DNA of 6,041 nucleotides. Source: Parvularculaceae bacterium. GTDB taxonomy: Bacteria > Pseudomonadota > Alphaproteobacteria > Caulobacterales > Parvularculaceae. Location of the stretch: assembly GCA_027080545.1 (NCBI GenBank), contig JALWRV010000209.1, forward strand, positions 1-6,041, written 5' to 3'. Numbering within the stretch: position 1 is the stretch's first letter; the number at the start of each line of letters is the position of its first letter. The notes below the pieces were generated by a model. It had not been told where the DNA came from, did no database searches, and saw nothing but the letters and a program-made list of their open reading frames with translations. A program made the position numbers and the translations under genes. Below, piece by piece: positions 1 to 5,949 of this stretch.

Positions 1-227
1 ACATTGATAACTGTGGCGGCATCCTCAAGTTGGACAAACGTTAACAGACGGTTGCATTTTGATGTGCCGTTTGCTTCATACTTACTATCATTAAAATTGA
101 TTTCAAACTCATCCTCAAAGTACTCTACGATTCTAACATTTGATAAATCCAAAACATAACCAGATCCACGAGGATAGGCCATCGCTTCTTTAATTGTACG
201 AATTTGTGAGCGCTTCAATTTAACCAT
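1..227 (-). CDS. 5' part of an uncharacterised gene with a GYVLDxSN-type N-terminal module, truncated by the window edge
   Basis: Reading the minus strand from an ATG at 227-225, the frame stays open to position 1 (75 codons plus two bases), so only the N-terminus is present. Visible motifs are GSGYVLDLSN (residues 21-30), VEYFEDEF (34-41) and NGTSKCNRLLTF (53-64), with a basic start (MVKLKRSQIR). I recall this arrangement (GYVLDFSN, then EFFxDE, then GTSKxxRLRxF) at the N-terminus of uncharacterised bacterial proteins, some of them near phage-defence genes. I cannot name the Pfam family with confidence, and the C-terminal domain that would define the function is outside the window. The frame is open upstream to a stop at 308-306, so GTG starts at 239 or 290 are possible. 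ATG 227 is preferred because it places the conserved module at a normal distance from the start, although no strong Shine-Dalgarno site precedes it. The segment is AT-rich (about 38% G+C) with many A/T-ending codons, unlike the genes to its right, which hints at recent acquisition. That it is a gene is fairly sure; its role is not known. Confidence 0.72.
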   Translation of the reverse strand, partial: MVKLKRSQIRTIKEAMAYPRGSGYVLDLSNVRIVEYFEDEFEINFNDSKYEANGTSKCNRLLTFVQLEDAATVIN

Positions 228-245
228 CTTGGAATTCACATTTCC

Positions 246-251
246 ATAATA
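246..251 (-). promoter_or_regulatory. possible -10 box for the truncated minus-strand gene
   Basis: On the minus strand the sequence reads TATTAT (5 of 6 matches to TATAAT), 18 bases before the ATG at 227. This would give a leader of roughly 10-12 bases. The -35 position 17 bases upstream (TTACTG) is a poor match. The call rests on one hexamer in AT-rich DNA, so it is weak. Confidence 0.25.
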
Positions 252-370
252 CGGGCGACACTTTTTTGCAGTAATTGTAAGATACCCCACCCCATAGTAA
301 TAACTTTACTTACGTCTTAGTGCATTACGCCTTCAGCTAATACACTCTACAATACCCTACGAATTTATGC

Positions 371-1552
371 TTACCCCGGCACCTTTTTAATCGGCGCATC
401 TTCAATATCTTCTATTTGTAAAATAGGCGGCGCGTGGCGCTCTTCTTCGCTCCAAACCGCCTGCCACGCACCAAGGCGATCTTGGGCATTTTGGCGGATG
501 TCCTCATAAAAAAGATTATAGGTGAGGGGGGCCCATTTTTTGCCAAAATATCGCGGTCTTCTTAAATAGCGTTTGGCGGTTTGATTGACGATAGCAACGC
601 CATTTTCGCATCGGGCGGTGACAATATTTTTAATGATCGCCGGCTCATCTTCATAATGTAGCCCCGTGGCTGAGGCTGCGCCCAAATGGGCCGTCATGGA
701 TTTTGCTTCTTCCTCTTGGCTCCAGTCGAGCGGGTTTACACATAAAAGCGGCCGCCCTTTACTTTCGCTAAAACGTCTCTTGCCCGCAAATACCAAGGAG
801 CGATCCCGCAACCGACGCATCTCGTCGCTAAATTTTTCCGTATAGCTCGACCAGCTTACCACGCAACGAATATCGGTGGCGTTTTGACAGATGGGTGTGT
901 TGGCCAACGGTCCATCAAACAAATCTACCGGGGTGGCGCTATCAATGATATAGGCCACCACCAAGCGCCGCCGCAAAAGCTCATTATTCTGAAAATAATC
1001 CATCAGCAGGCCCTGCACATGCAGCCCCCCCTGACCATAGCCCACCAAGACAATCGGCTTGTCCTCGGGAACAGAGCCCAAGAACACTCCGAAAGCCCGC
1101 GACACATCTTCATAGGCCGTTAGCCGCGCCGCGCGACCTTGATATTTTAAAGTGAAAAAAGCTGACAGGGTGGCCTGGCGATAGCGTGGCGCAAACACCG
1201 CCTTTAAGTCGCGAAACGGCCCAGCCTCATTGGGCACCGATATGCGCGACAAAAGACTGCCTGACTTTTTGTCCAATAGGGGGGCGTTCCATTCCTCGGC
1301 ACTGCGATAGGTGGTGGAATGCACATAAAACACGGCCGCTGGCGCCTCTTCCACATTTTGCGGATAGAGCAACCAAGAAGAGGGGCGCTCATAATCGGGC
1401 GCAGGGGGCGGCGTATAGGTGTCATAGGGCATCCGCGGATTCATGGCAAAACGGATAATATTGTCCTGCGCCAGAAATAGCCCCAGCGAAAATAGCAGCA
1501 ATCCGGCAAGGATAGCCCCCGTAATGACCCAGTTTAAACGAAGTTTCATCAT
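371..1552 (-). CDS. DUF3089 family alpha/beta-hydrolase-like envelope protein lacking the nucleophile serine
   Basis: A 393-residue protein with one N-terminal hydrophobic helix (about residues 8-28) after a basic start (MMKLRLNW). This suggests an inner-membrane anchor with the rest in the periplasm. The body carries DUF3089 hallmarks: FYVHSTTY (75-82) and WNAPLLDK (88-95), VFAPRYRQAT (119-128), TAYEDVSRAF (145-154), the elbow segment IVLVGYGQGGLH (167-178), PICQN..IRCVVSW (220-234), LLCVNPLDW (269-277) and ARCENG (313-318). The four cysteines (C222, C230, C271, C315) lie in these conserved blocks and could form disulfides in the periplasm. In typical members the elbow reads G-H-S-Q-G-S; here it is G-Y-G-Q-G-G, so glycine 173 (codon GGT, plus-strand positions 1034-1036) replaces the serine. 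The protein may therefore be a non-catalytic binder or use another residue. The ATG pair at 1552-1547 is the only start option: a stop lies in frame just upstream (1576-1574). No Shine-Dalgarno site is visible. Family assignment is firm; substrate is unknown. Confidence 0.9.
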   Translation of the reverse strand: MMKLRLNWVITGAILAGLLLFSLGLFLAQDNIIRFAMNPRMPYDTYTPPPAPDYERPSSWLLYPQNVEEAPAAVFYVHSTTYRSAEEWNAPLLDKKSGSLLSRISVPNEAGPFRDLKAVFAPRYRQATLSAFFTLKYQGRAARLTAYEDVSRAFGVFLGSVPEDKPIVLVGYGQGGLHVQGLLMDYFQNNELLRRRLVVAYIIDSATPVDLFDGPLANTPICQNATDIRCVVSWSSYTEKFSDEMRRLRDRSLVFAGKRRFSESKGRPLLCVNPLDWSQEEEAKSMTAHLGAASATGLHYEDEPAIIKNIVTARCENGVAIVNQTAKRYLRRPRYFGKKWAPLTYNLFYEDIRQNAQDRLGAWQAVWSEEERHAPPILQIEDIEDAPIKKVPG

Positions 1553-1560
1553 AGGATGGC

Positions 1561-1566
1561 TATAAT
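1561..1566 (+). promoter_or_regulatory. possible -10 box for the DUF502 gene
   Basis: A perfect TATAAT on the plus strand in the divergent intergenic region. Transcription from it would start near 1573 and give a leader of about 140 bases before the DUF502 start. The hexamer 17 bases upstream (ACGAAG, 1538-1543) does not look like a -35 box, so this is a candidate only. Confidence 0.28.
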
Positions 1567-1567
1567 A
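1562..1567 (-). promoter_or_regulatory. possible -10 box for the DUF3089 gene, near-leaderless
   Basis: On the minus strand the same AT-rich patch reads TATTAT, nine bases before the ATG at 1552. A start site 6-8 bases downstream would lie within a few bases of the initiation codon, consistent with a leaderless or near-leaderless mRNA and with the absence of a Shine-Dalgarno site. The -35 region (TTCCTT, 1590-1585) is a weak match. It overlaps the plus-strand TATAAT, so the two could not be occupied at once. Confidence 0.3.
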
Positions 1568-1602
1568 TGGTGGTTATTGTGCGCAAGGAAGTTAAATTTA
1601 GC

Positions 1603-1617
1603 CAAAGCAGCGCTTTG
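1603..1617. repeat. 6-bp inverted repeat with 3-base loop in the divergent intergenic region
   Basis: CAAAGC (1603-1608) is followed by AGC and then GCTTTG (1612-1617), a perfect 6-bp stem. It lies downstream of the opposed -10-like boxes on the DUF502 side, so it could be an operator half-site pair or a hairpin in a long DUF502 leader. No T-run follows it, so it is not a convincing terminator. Short enough to occur by chance. Confidence 0.3.
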
Positions 1618-1690
1618 CCCCATAAGCGATTCTGCCTAGAAGATTAAGCAATCCGGCCACATTGGTGCGCAGACCGCCATCAGAGAGGCG

Positions 1691-1717
1691 ATGATAAAGA
1701 GACCCAAGCCAAGATGA
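1691..1717 (+). CDS. possible 8-codon leader ORF overlapping the DUF502 start
   Basis: ATG at 1691 opens a frame encoding MIKRPKPR, whose TGA stop (1715-1717) overlaps the DUF502 ATG (1714-1716) in an ATGA arrangement of the kind used for translational coupling. A purine tract GAGAGG (1683-1688) precedes it but sits only two bases from the ATG, which is closer than usual. The frame is closed upstream by a stop at 1637-1639 and has no other start. This is suggestive geometry with no independent evidence of translation. Confidence 0.2.
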   Translation: MIKRPKPR

Positions 1718-2505
1718 GCCAGCACAAGTCCCAAAAACCAGACCCAGCCCACGGCGAATCTCTACTGCCCAAGCCGGGCCTGTTGGCGACCATTCGCAAT
1801 AATTTCTTTACCGGCATTGTTGTTGCGGCGCCGATTATCATTACCGTCTCGGTGATTGTATGGTTGATCACCGGCCCCATGGCCTCGCTGGATACTTTCG
1901 TTCAGCATTGGATACCGGATCGATTCAAACCCGAGATCAGCCTTGATCAATATATTCCGGGGTTCGGGGTGCTGGTGGCCATTGTCGGGCTGATATTGCT
2001 TGGCACATTCGCCAAAAACTTTTTTGGCCGCGCCTTTATCCGCGCTGGAGAACGCTTTCTCGATACCATGCCGGTGGTGCGCAATCTCTATGGTTTCTTG
2101 AAAAATGTTTTTGAAATGGCACTGCAACAATCTGACCGCTCCTTCAAAGAAATGGTGCTGGTGGAATATCCCAAAGAAGGAACATGGGTTCTAGGCTTTG
2201 TAGTCACGGAAACAAAAGGCGAAATCGCCCATAAACTTTCCGATATGGGCGACGATCTCATTTCAATCTTTGTCCCGACCACCCCGAACCCCACTTCCGG
2301 CTTTTTGCTCTTTGTGCCGCGATCAAAAACAAGACCGATGGATATGAGTGTGGAAGCTGGAGCCAAAGTTATTTTTTCGGCAGGCTTGGTAACCCCCGAC
2401 TATGACCCCAACGCCAAACCGGAAGACAATGCTTTGTCAGACCCATCAGCCGATAATGGCGAAAAACGCAAAAGTCTGTTCTCACAATGGACGAAAAAGG
2501 AATAA
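1714..2505 (+). CDS. DUF502 (COV1-like) inner-membrane protein
   Basis: A 263-residue member of the DUF502 family, which also includes the plant COV1/LCV proteins; the bacterial function is not established. After a hydrophilic N-terminus comes the typical LATIRNNFFTGIVVAAPIII segment (24-43) leading into the first membrane helix (about 33-53), a short loop rich in aromatic and acidic residues (WIPDRFKPEISLDQYIPG, 66-83) and a second helix (about 84-104). The soluble domain carries family-typical blocks: RFLDTMPVVRNLYGFLKNV (114-132), VLVEYPKEGTWVLGFV (148-163), SIFVPTTPNPTSGFLLFVP (184-202) and VEAGAKVIFSAGLV (213-226). The C-terminal tail (about 229-263) is polar and low in complexity. ATG 1714 is the first start codon in a frame closed at 1645-1647. 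The upstream purines (AAAGAGA, 1696-1702 region) are distant, so initiation may be weak or coupled to the short upstream ORF. It is 96 bases upstream of the co-directional VWA gene. Length and architecture are normal for the family. Confidence 0.95.
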   Translation: MSQHKSQKPDPAHGESLLPKPGLLATIRNNFFTGIVVAAPIIITVSVIVWLITGPMASLDTFVQHWIPDRFKPEISLDQYIPGFGVLVAIVGLILLGTFAKNFFGRAFIRAGERFLDTMPVVRNLYGFLKNVFEMALQQSDRSFKEMVLVEYPKEGTWVLGFVVTETKGEIAHKLSDMGDDLISIFVPTTPNPTSGFLLFVPRSKTRPMDMSVEAGAKVIFSAGLVTPDYDPNAKPEDNALSDPSADNGEKRKSLFSQWTKKE

Positions 2506-2550
2506 TCCTTTCCTTTACATTGACATCACACCCTTGCAGCCAGCCGTGAA

Positions 2551-2567
2551 ACGCCTAATCTAGGCGT
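2551..2567. repeat. perfect 7-bp inverted repeat between DUF502 and the VWA gene
   Basis: ACGCCTA (2551-2557), loop ATC, TAGGCGT (2561-2567). The following sequence is CTAGGGTTTATAG, with only three Ts, so this is at best a poor intrinsic terminator for DUF502. TCTAGG also occurs twice (2559-2564 and 2567-2572), eight bases apart. The element lies where the -35 region of the possible promoter at 2576-2581 would fall, so an operator role is equally plausible. Confidence 0.4.
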
Positions 2568-2575
2568 CTAGGGTT

Positions 2576-2581
2576 TATAGT
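2576..2581 (+). promoter_or_regulatory. possible -10 box for the VWA/transglutaminase-like gene
   Basis: TATAGT matches TATAAT at 5 of 6 positions and lies 20 bases before the ATG. The -35 position 17 bases upstream (GCCTAA, inside the inverted repeat) is not a consensus match, which would fit an activator-dependent or regulated promoter. Co-transcription from the DUF502 gene is an alternative. Confidence 0.25.
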
Positions 2582-2586
2582 AATTT

Positions 2587-2595
2587 GAGAGAGGG
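2587..2595 (+). promoter_or_regulatory. ribosome binding site of the VWA/transglutaminase-like gene
   Basis: The purine tract GAGAGAGGG sits six bases before the ATG at 2602, which is standard spacing. It is the clearest Shine-Dalgarno-like site in the window and fixes the start of the downstream gene. Confidence 0.7.
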
Positions 2596-2601
2596 TTCGC
2601 C

Positions 2602-5600
2602 ATGTTGCAACAACATCGCGCTAAAGTCGTTGGTACAGCACTGCTGCTGGTTTTTCTACTCTTATATTTCTTATGGCCGCGCTCATCAGCCTTTCAAGGT
2701 ATGAGCATGCCGGAATTGCTCGCCGCCTATCAAGCCGAACTACAAAGCCCGGGCATGACGGTGGAAGATGTCGCCAAAAATTTAGGCGATGCCGATGCGG
2801 CGTATGAATTTGTGCGTGATGAGATTATCCTGTCCAACTATGCCGGCCATGTGCAATCACCGGAAACTGTTTTGCAAACACGTTTTGCCAATAGTCTCGA
2901 TAAGGCCGCGCTACTTGCCAGCCTGTTGCAGCAGATGGGATGGACCATAACCCACCAATATCATGACAGCTATTTTGCCCCGTCTTATGCGAAACAAAAA
3001 AGCAAACCCAAAATCAGCCCCTATTTAGCCGAAATCAATAAAAGGCTTGGCATCGATTCAAAAACCTTCCAGCGCACTTGGCAAGAAACGCTCGATAGTG
3101 GCGAGACCTATTTGCAGCAACAACAAGAAATAACAGAAGCGGCGTATAAACAGTTACAAGACCTCATCGACTATAACTTAGACTATGCTGAATCCAGTTC
3201 CATCCGAGGCTATGGTCAGCGCATTTTTGTTAAAGCGGAAAGGGAAGGCGAGAGCAAACTTTTTGACATCTTCACCTTTAATGAAGAGGCCCCAGACTTT
3301 TATCTTTCCTACGACATGCCGCCTTTGCAAACGCCGATAATTGAATTGCGCCTTGTTCAAAGTGACGGGCTGGAACAAACCCTGTTACGTTCAGACCGCC
3401 CGCTATTTGGCCATCAGCTAGGGATTAAATTTCTGCCCACCTTTGATATGCTCAAAACATTGGCTGGCCCGGCCGATCCTACCCTTGTGGATAATTGGAC
3501 CCCCGCTTTTGCCTATGATGATCAACTCATCACGGGCACCCCCTTTGCCATTGACGGCAGCACGCCCAGTCTTAAAAACACACCGCCCATCAGCAATGTA
3601 GAAGACTTCACGCTTGTCGATCCGACCAGTGCCTATACGATTGAAATTGCCCGTACGGACCTATCCCAGTGGCCGCATGTTCAAATCGCCTTAAAAATTG
3701 ATGCAACAGAAGATGGCGCTTGGATACCCGCCCATTTTAATATCAGTGATAATGGCACGCCGGTCACCAGCCGCTTGATGAACATTAGCCAAGACAAACA
3801 ACGGGTTTTGGTGCTTACCGATATAAGCTGGTCCATGGGCGATATAAATGCCTTTGATGTCAGTAAACAGGCCATCATCGATCTGGTCTCGCAATTGCCG
3901 CCGGAAACAGAGGTTGGCCTTTCCAGTTTTGCTGGCAGGACATACCGCAATATCCCCATCGGTCCCTTGGGCGATGGTATCACCTTTGCCGAAGCGGTTA
4001 ATGGGTTGGAGATGACCAGTTCAACGGGCATCATTAATGCTCTGTTCGATGCGGCTTCCATCGAGGGGTTGGAAAATGGTGTGGTTGTTCTGCTTACCGA
4101 TGGCTATGATAATATTGGTGGTAATCAGTCAGATATGATAGCGGCCTTGCAGGCCCGCAACATTCGCGTTTTTGCCATTGCCCTGGGGGAAGATTCCGAT
4201 GAAAATTTGTTGCAACGGATAGCAGAGGGCACAGAAGGGGCCTTCCAAAAAATCCGTACGGCTGATGAATTGCAACCCTTTTATGCGCGCTTGGGTCAAG
4301 AGCTCACTTCCTATGTGGTGCTGGAATATGATGCGACTGATATAGAAGCTAAACCCTTTGACATGATCACTATTAGTTCAGCGGAAGAAGAAGCCGCATC
4401 GCTCCTCACGGAAGAATCAGAAATTGATAGCGATATCATAGAAAATGTGACGCCAGGCGATGGAACACCCGAAGCAACCACCAGCGCTGAAATGGAGGAA
4501 GGGTCCCTGGAAGAGCCTGTAATCACAGCGGAAGAAACAGGCATCGCCCCAGAACCAGATCCGCTGGAAAATGATCACAAAATTGTCGTGGCAATCAAAG
4601 ATACGCCTTTAAAAGCGGTTGCTCTTTATGCACAACCGCTCACCAGCGATAGCAGGCCCGTGCGTTTGATGCTGCATGTAGAATATAGGGTCAATGGCGA
4701 TTATCGCGAAATAAATCGACTATTGCTGGATTTTGCCGATCCGGAATTGGCGTGGAAACTAACCGGCGATTATCGCCTTTTCGAAGATCTGGATATGTTT
4801 CCGGGGCATAGTTTGCAATCGGCCTATATTGCCGAATGGCAGCAAGCATGGGCGTTGAAGGAAGAAAAATCGATAGAGCGCTTTGCGCTTCCCGGTCTTG
4901 ATTATGGGCAGATGATGATGCTGAACGGGTTTCGGGCCCTGTCACGCTATCAACCTCCCTCACAAGATGAACCCATCCCGATGGCGCGCCTGAACAAAGG
5001 GCCCAACCTATATTTACGCCGCTCCTGGCTCAGCCCCGACAGTGGCGGCGTTAACAAGCAAATCTTTGATGTGCTCTATCGCCATTATCGCGGCGACGGG
5101 GGCGCGCGCTCTTGGGATATTGCAGCCATGGAAATGGCCAATGCCCGGGCCGAGGGGCTGGTGTTGGAAGGCGAAAATGGTATCGACGCGTTAATGCAAC
5201 AGGCCGAAAGTTTACAAGTGATCAATCTGGAAGGGGCACGACCAAAATGGTTGCCAGAACCCTTGTGGCAGGAAGCCGGAAACGGGCAGGGGGTTTACGA
5301 CAAACTCATCGCCACCCCGGAAAATGATCATTATATCTGGCAGATAGAAGAAGGGCTGCGCCATTCTTTTCGGGTACTCTATCAAGGAGAGGGCATCGTC
5401 GCCAAAGGCTCAAACGCTCAGCGCATTGCTCAACAGTTTGATAAAATCGACAAGATGCTCGCCCTTTATGAGGGGGCCGTGGGCAATTTTGCCGGGCTCA
5501 TCCCCACCACGGGCGCACAACTATCGGCCATCTCTTCTTTCAAACGCGAAGAGCTAAAATTATGGTGCTATTCCACCATTATGATGGGCTATGTGGGCGA

Positions 5601-5949
5601 GACCATCGAAGATGACTCTAGCTTGCTCAATACAGATCCGCAGGCAGCTAAGGCCAATGCGGCGCGGCTTTGCAAGATCAATGGCAGCCCGGATGATGGC
5701 AAAAAATTGATCGACGGCATGATCACCAAAGCAGCCGAAGATGGTGTCAATTCCTTCGTGGATAATGTCCGCAAAGACGCCTCAGGCACGGCTGCAAGTA
5801 CGGCTGAATCTCTGTGGAGCACTGGTGGCGCTCTCAACAATGCCATCTTTTCCGCTACTCAGAATAATATCGGAACCGTTGCACCCTCCTTGCCCATGAC
5901 CGCCACCTTTCATAGGGCCATGGCTGAGAGGCTAGAGACCAGCCCATAG
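2602..5949 (+). CDS. large membrane-anchored protein with degenerate transglutaminase-like and VWA domains
   Basis: A 1115-residue protein. A basic start and one hydrophobic helix (about residues 9-25) suggest a signal anchor with the bulk in the periplasm. Residues 63-116 resemble the core of transglutaminase-like domains (Y80xG, then RFANSLDKAALLASLLQQMG, 94-113), but the expected G-x-C-x-D reads A-N-S98-L-D100, so the catalytic cysteine is absent. A glutamine-rich, probably helical stretch lies near 170-190. The VWA domain (about 400-575) has a full metal-ion (MIDAS) set: D407-x-S409-x-S411, T475 and D500 in LLTDGYDN, with tryptophan 410 where glycine is usual. Residues 594-658 form an acidic insert (17 Glu, 5 Asp, no Lys or Arg), after which HKIVVAIKDTPLKAVAL (659-675) looks like the VWA tail strand. 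Residues 680-1115 match nothing I recognise. The only two cysteines, C989 and C1024, are in this part and could pair. The start is supported by the ribosome binding site at 2587-2595. No MoxR-type ATPase, the common partner of bacterial VWA proteins, is in the window. Likely role: protein-binding envelope scaffold (inference). Confidence 0.88.
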   Translation: MLQQHRAKVVGTALLLVFLLLYFLWPRSSAFQGMSMPELLAAYQAELQSPGMTVEDVAKNLGDADAAYEFVRDEIILSNYAGHVQSPETVLQTRFANSLDKAALLASLLQQMGWTITHQYHDSYFAPSYAKQKSKPKISPYLAEINKRLGIDSKTFQRTWQETLDSGETYLQQQQEITEAAYKQLQDLIDYNLDYAESSSIRGYGQRIFVKAEREGESKLFDIFTFNEEAPDFYLSYDMPPLQTPIIELRLVQSDGLEQTLLRSDRPLFGHQLGIKFLPTFDMLKTLAGPADPTLVDNWTPAFAYDDQLITGTPFAIDGSTPSLKNTPPISNVEDFTLVDPTSAYTIEIARTDLSQWPHVQIALKIDATEDGAWIPAHFNISDNGTPVTSRLMNISQDKQRVLVLTDISWSMGDINAFDVSKQAIIDLVSQLPPETEVGLSSFAGRTYRNIPIGPLGDGITFAEAVNGLEMTSSTGIINALFDAASIEGLENGVVVLLTDGYDNIGGNQSDMIAALQARNIRVFAIALGEDSDENLLQRIAEGTEGAFQKIRTADELQPFYARLGQELTSYVVLEYDATDIEAKPFDMITISSAEEEAASLLTEESEIDSDIIENVTPGDGTPEATTSAEMEEGSLEEPVITAEETGIAPEPDPLENDHKIVVAIKDTPLKAVALYAQPLTSDSRPVRLMLHVEYRVNGDYREINRLLLDFADPELAWKLTGDYRLFEDLDMFPGHSLQSAYIAEWQQAWALKEEKSIERFALPGLDYGQMMMLNGFRALSRYQPPSQDEPIPMARLNKGPNLYLRRSWLSPDSGGVNKQIFDVLYRHYRGDGGARSWDIAAMEMANARAEGLVLEGENGIDALMQQAESLQVINLEGARPKWLPEPLWQEAGNGQGVYDKLIATPENDHYIWQIEEGLRHSFRVLYQGEGIVAKGSNAQRIAQQFDKIDKMLALYEGAVGNFAGLIPTTGAQLSAISSFKREELKLWCYSTIMMGYVGETIEDDSSLLNTDPQAAKANAARLCKINGSPDDGKKLIDGMITKAAEDGVNSFVDNVRKDASGTAASTAESLWSTGGALNNAIFSATQNNIGTVAPSLPMTATFHRAMAERLETSP

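Noticed and set aside
339..360. Imperfect tandem repeat AATACACTCTAC / AATACCCTAC
   Set aside because: Two short, gapped copies in AT-rich spacer DNA; not distinguishable from chance.
884..1458. Plus-strand open frames (884-1123, 1186-1458) antisense to the DUF3089 gene
   Set aside because: The translations lack any recognisable domain and lie wholly inside a well-supported gene on the other strand.
2520..2525. Perfect TTGACA -35 hexamer after the DUF502 stop
   Set aside because: The sequence 16-18 bases downstream (around GCCGTG, 2543-2548) has no resemblance to a -10 box, and the nearest -10-like box (2576-2581) is about 50 bases away.
3681..4061. 126-codon minus-strand open frame inside the VWA gene
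   Set aside because: Antisense shadow of the VWA coding frame; no ribosome binding site or domain, and the plus-strand frame encodes an intact MIDAS motif here.
4697..4775. GGCGATTATCGC occurring twice (4697-4708 and 4764-4775)
   Set aside because: Both copies encode GDYR within the same reading frame; a coding coincidence or small protein repeat rather than a DNA element.
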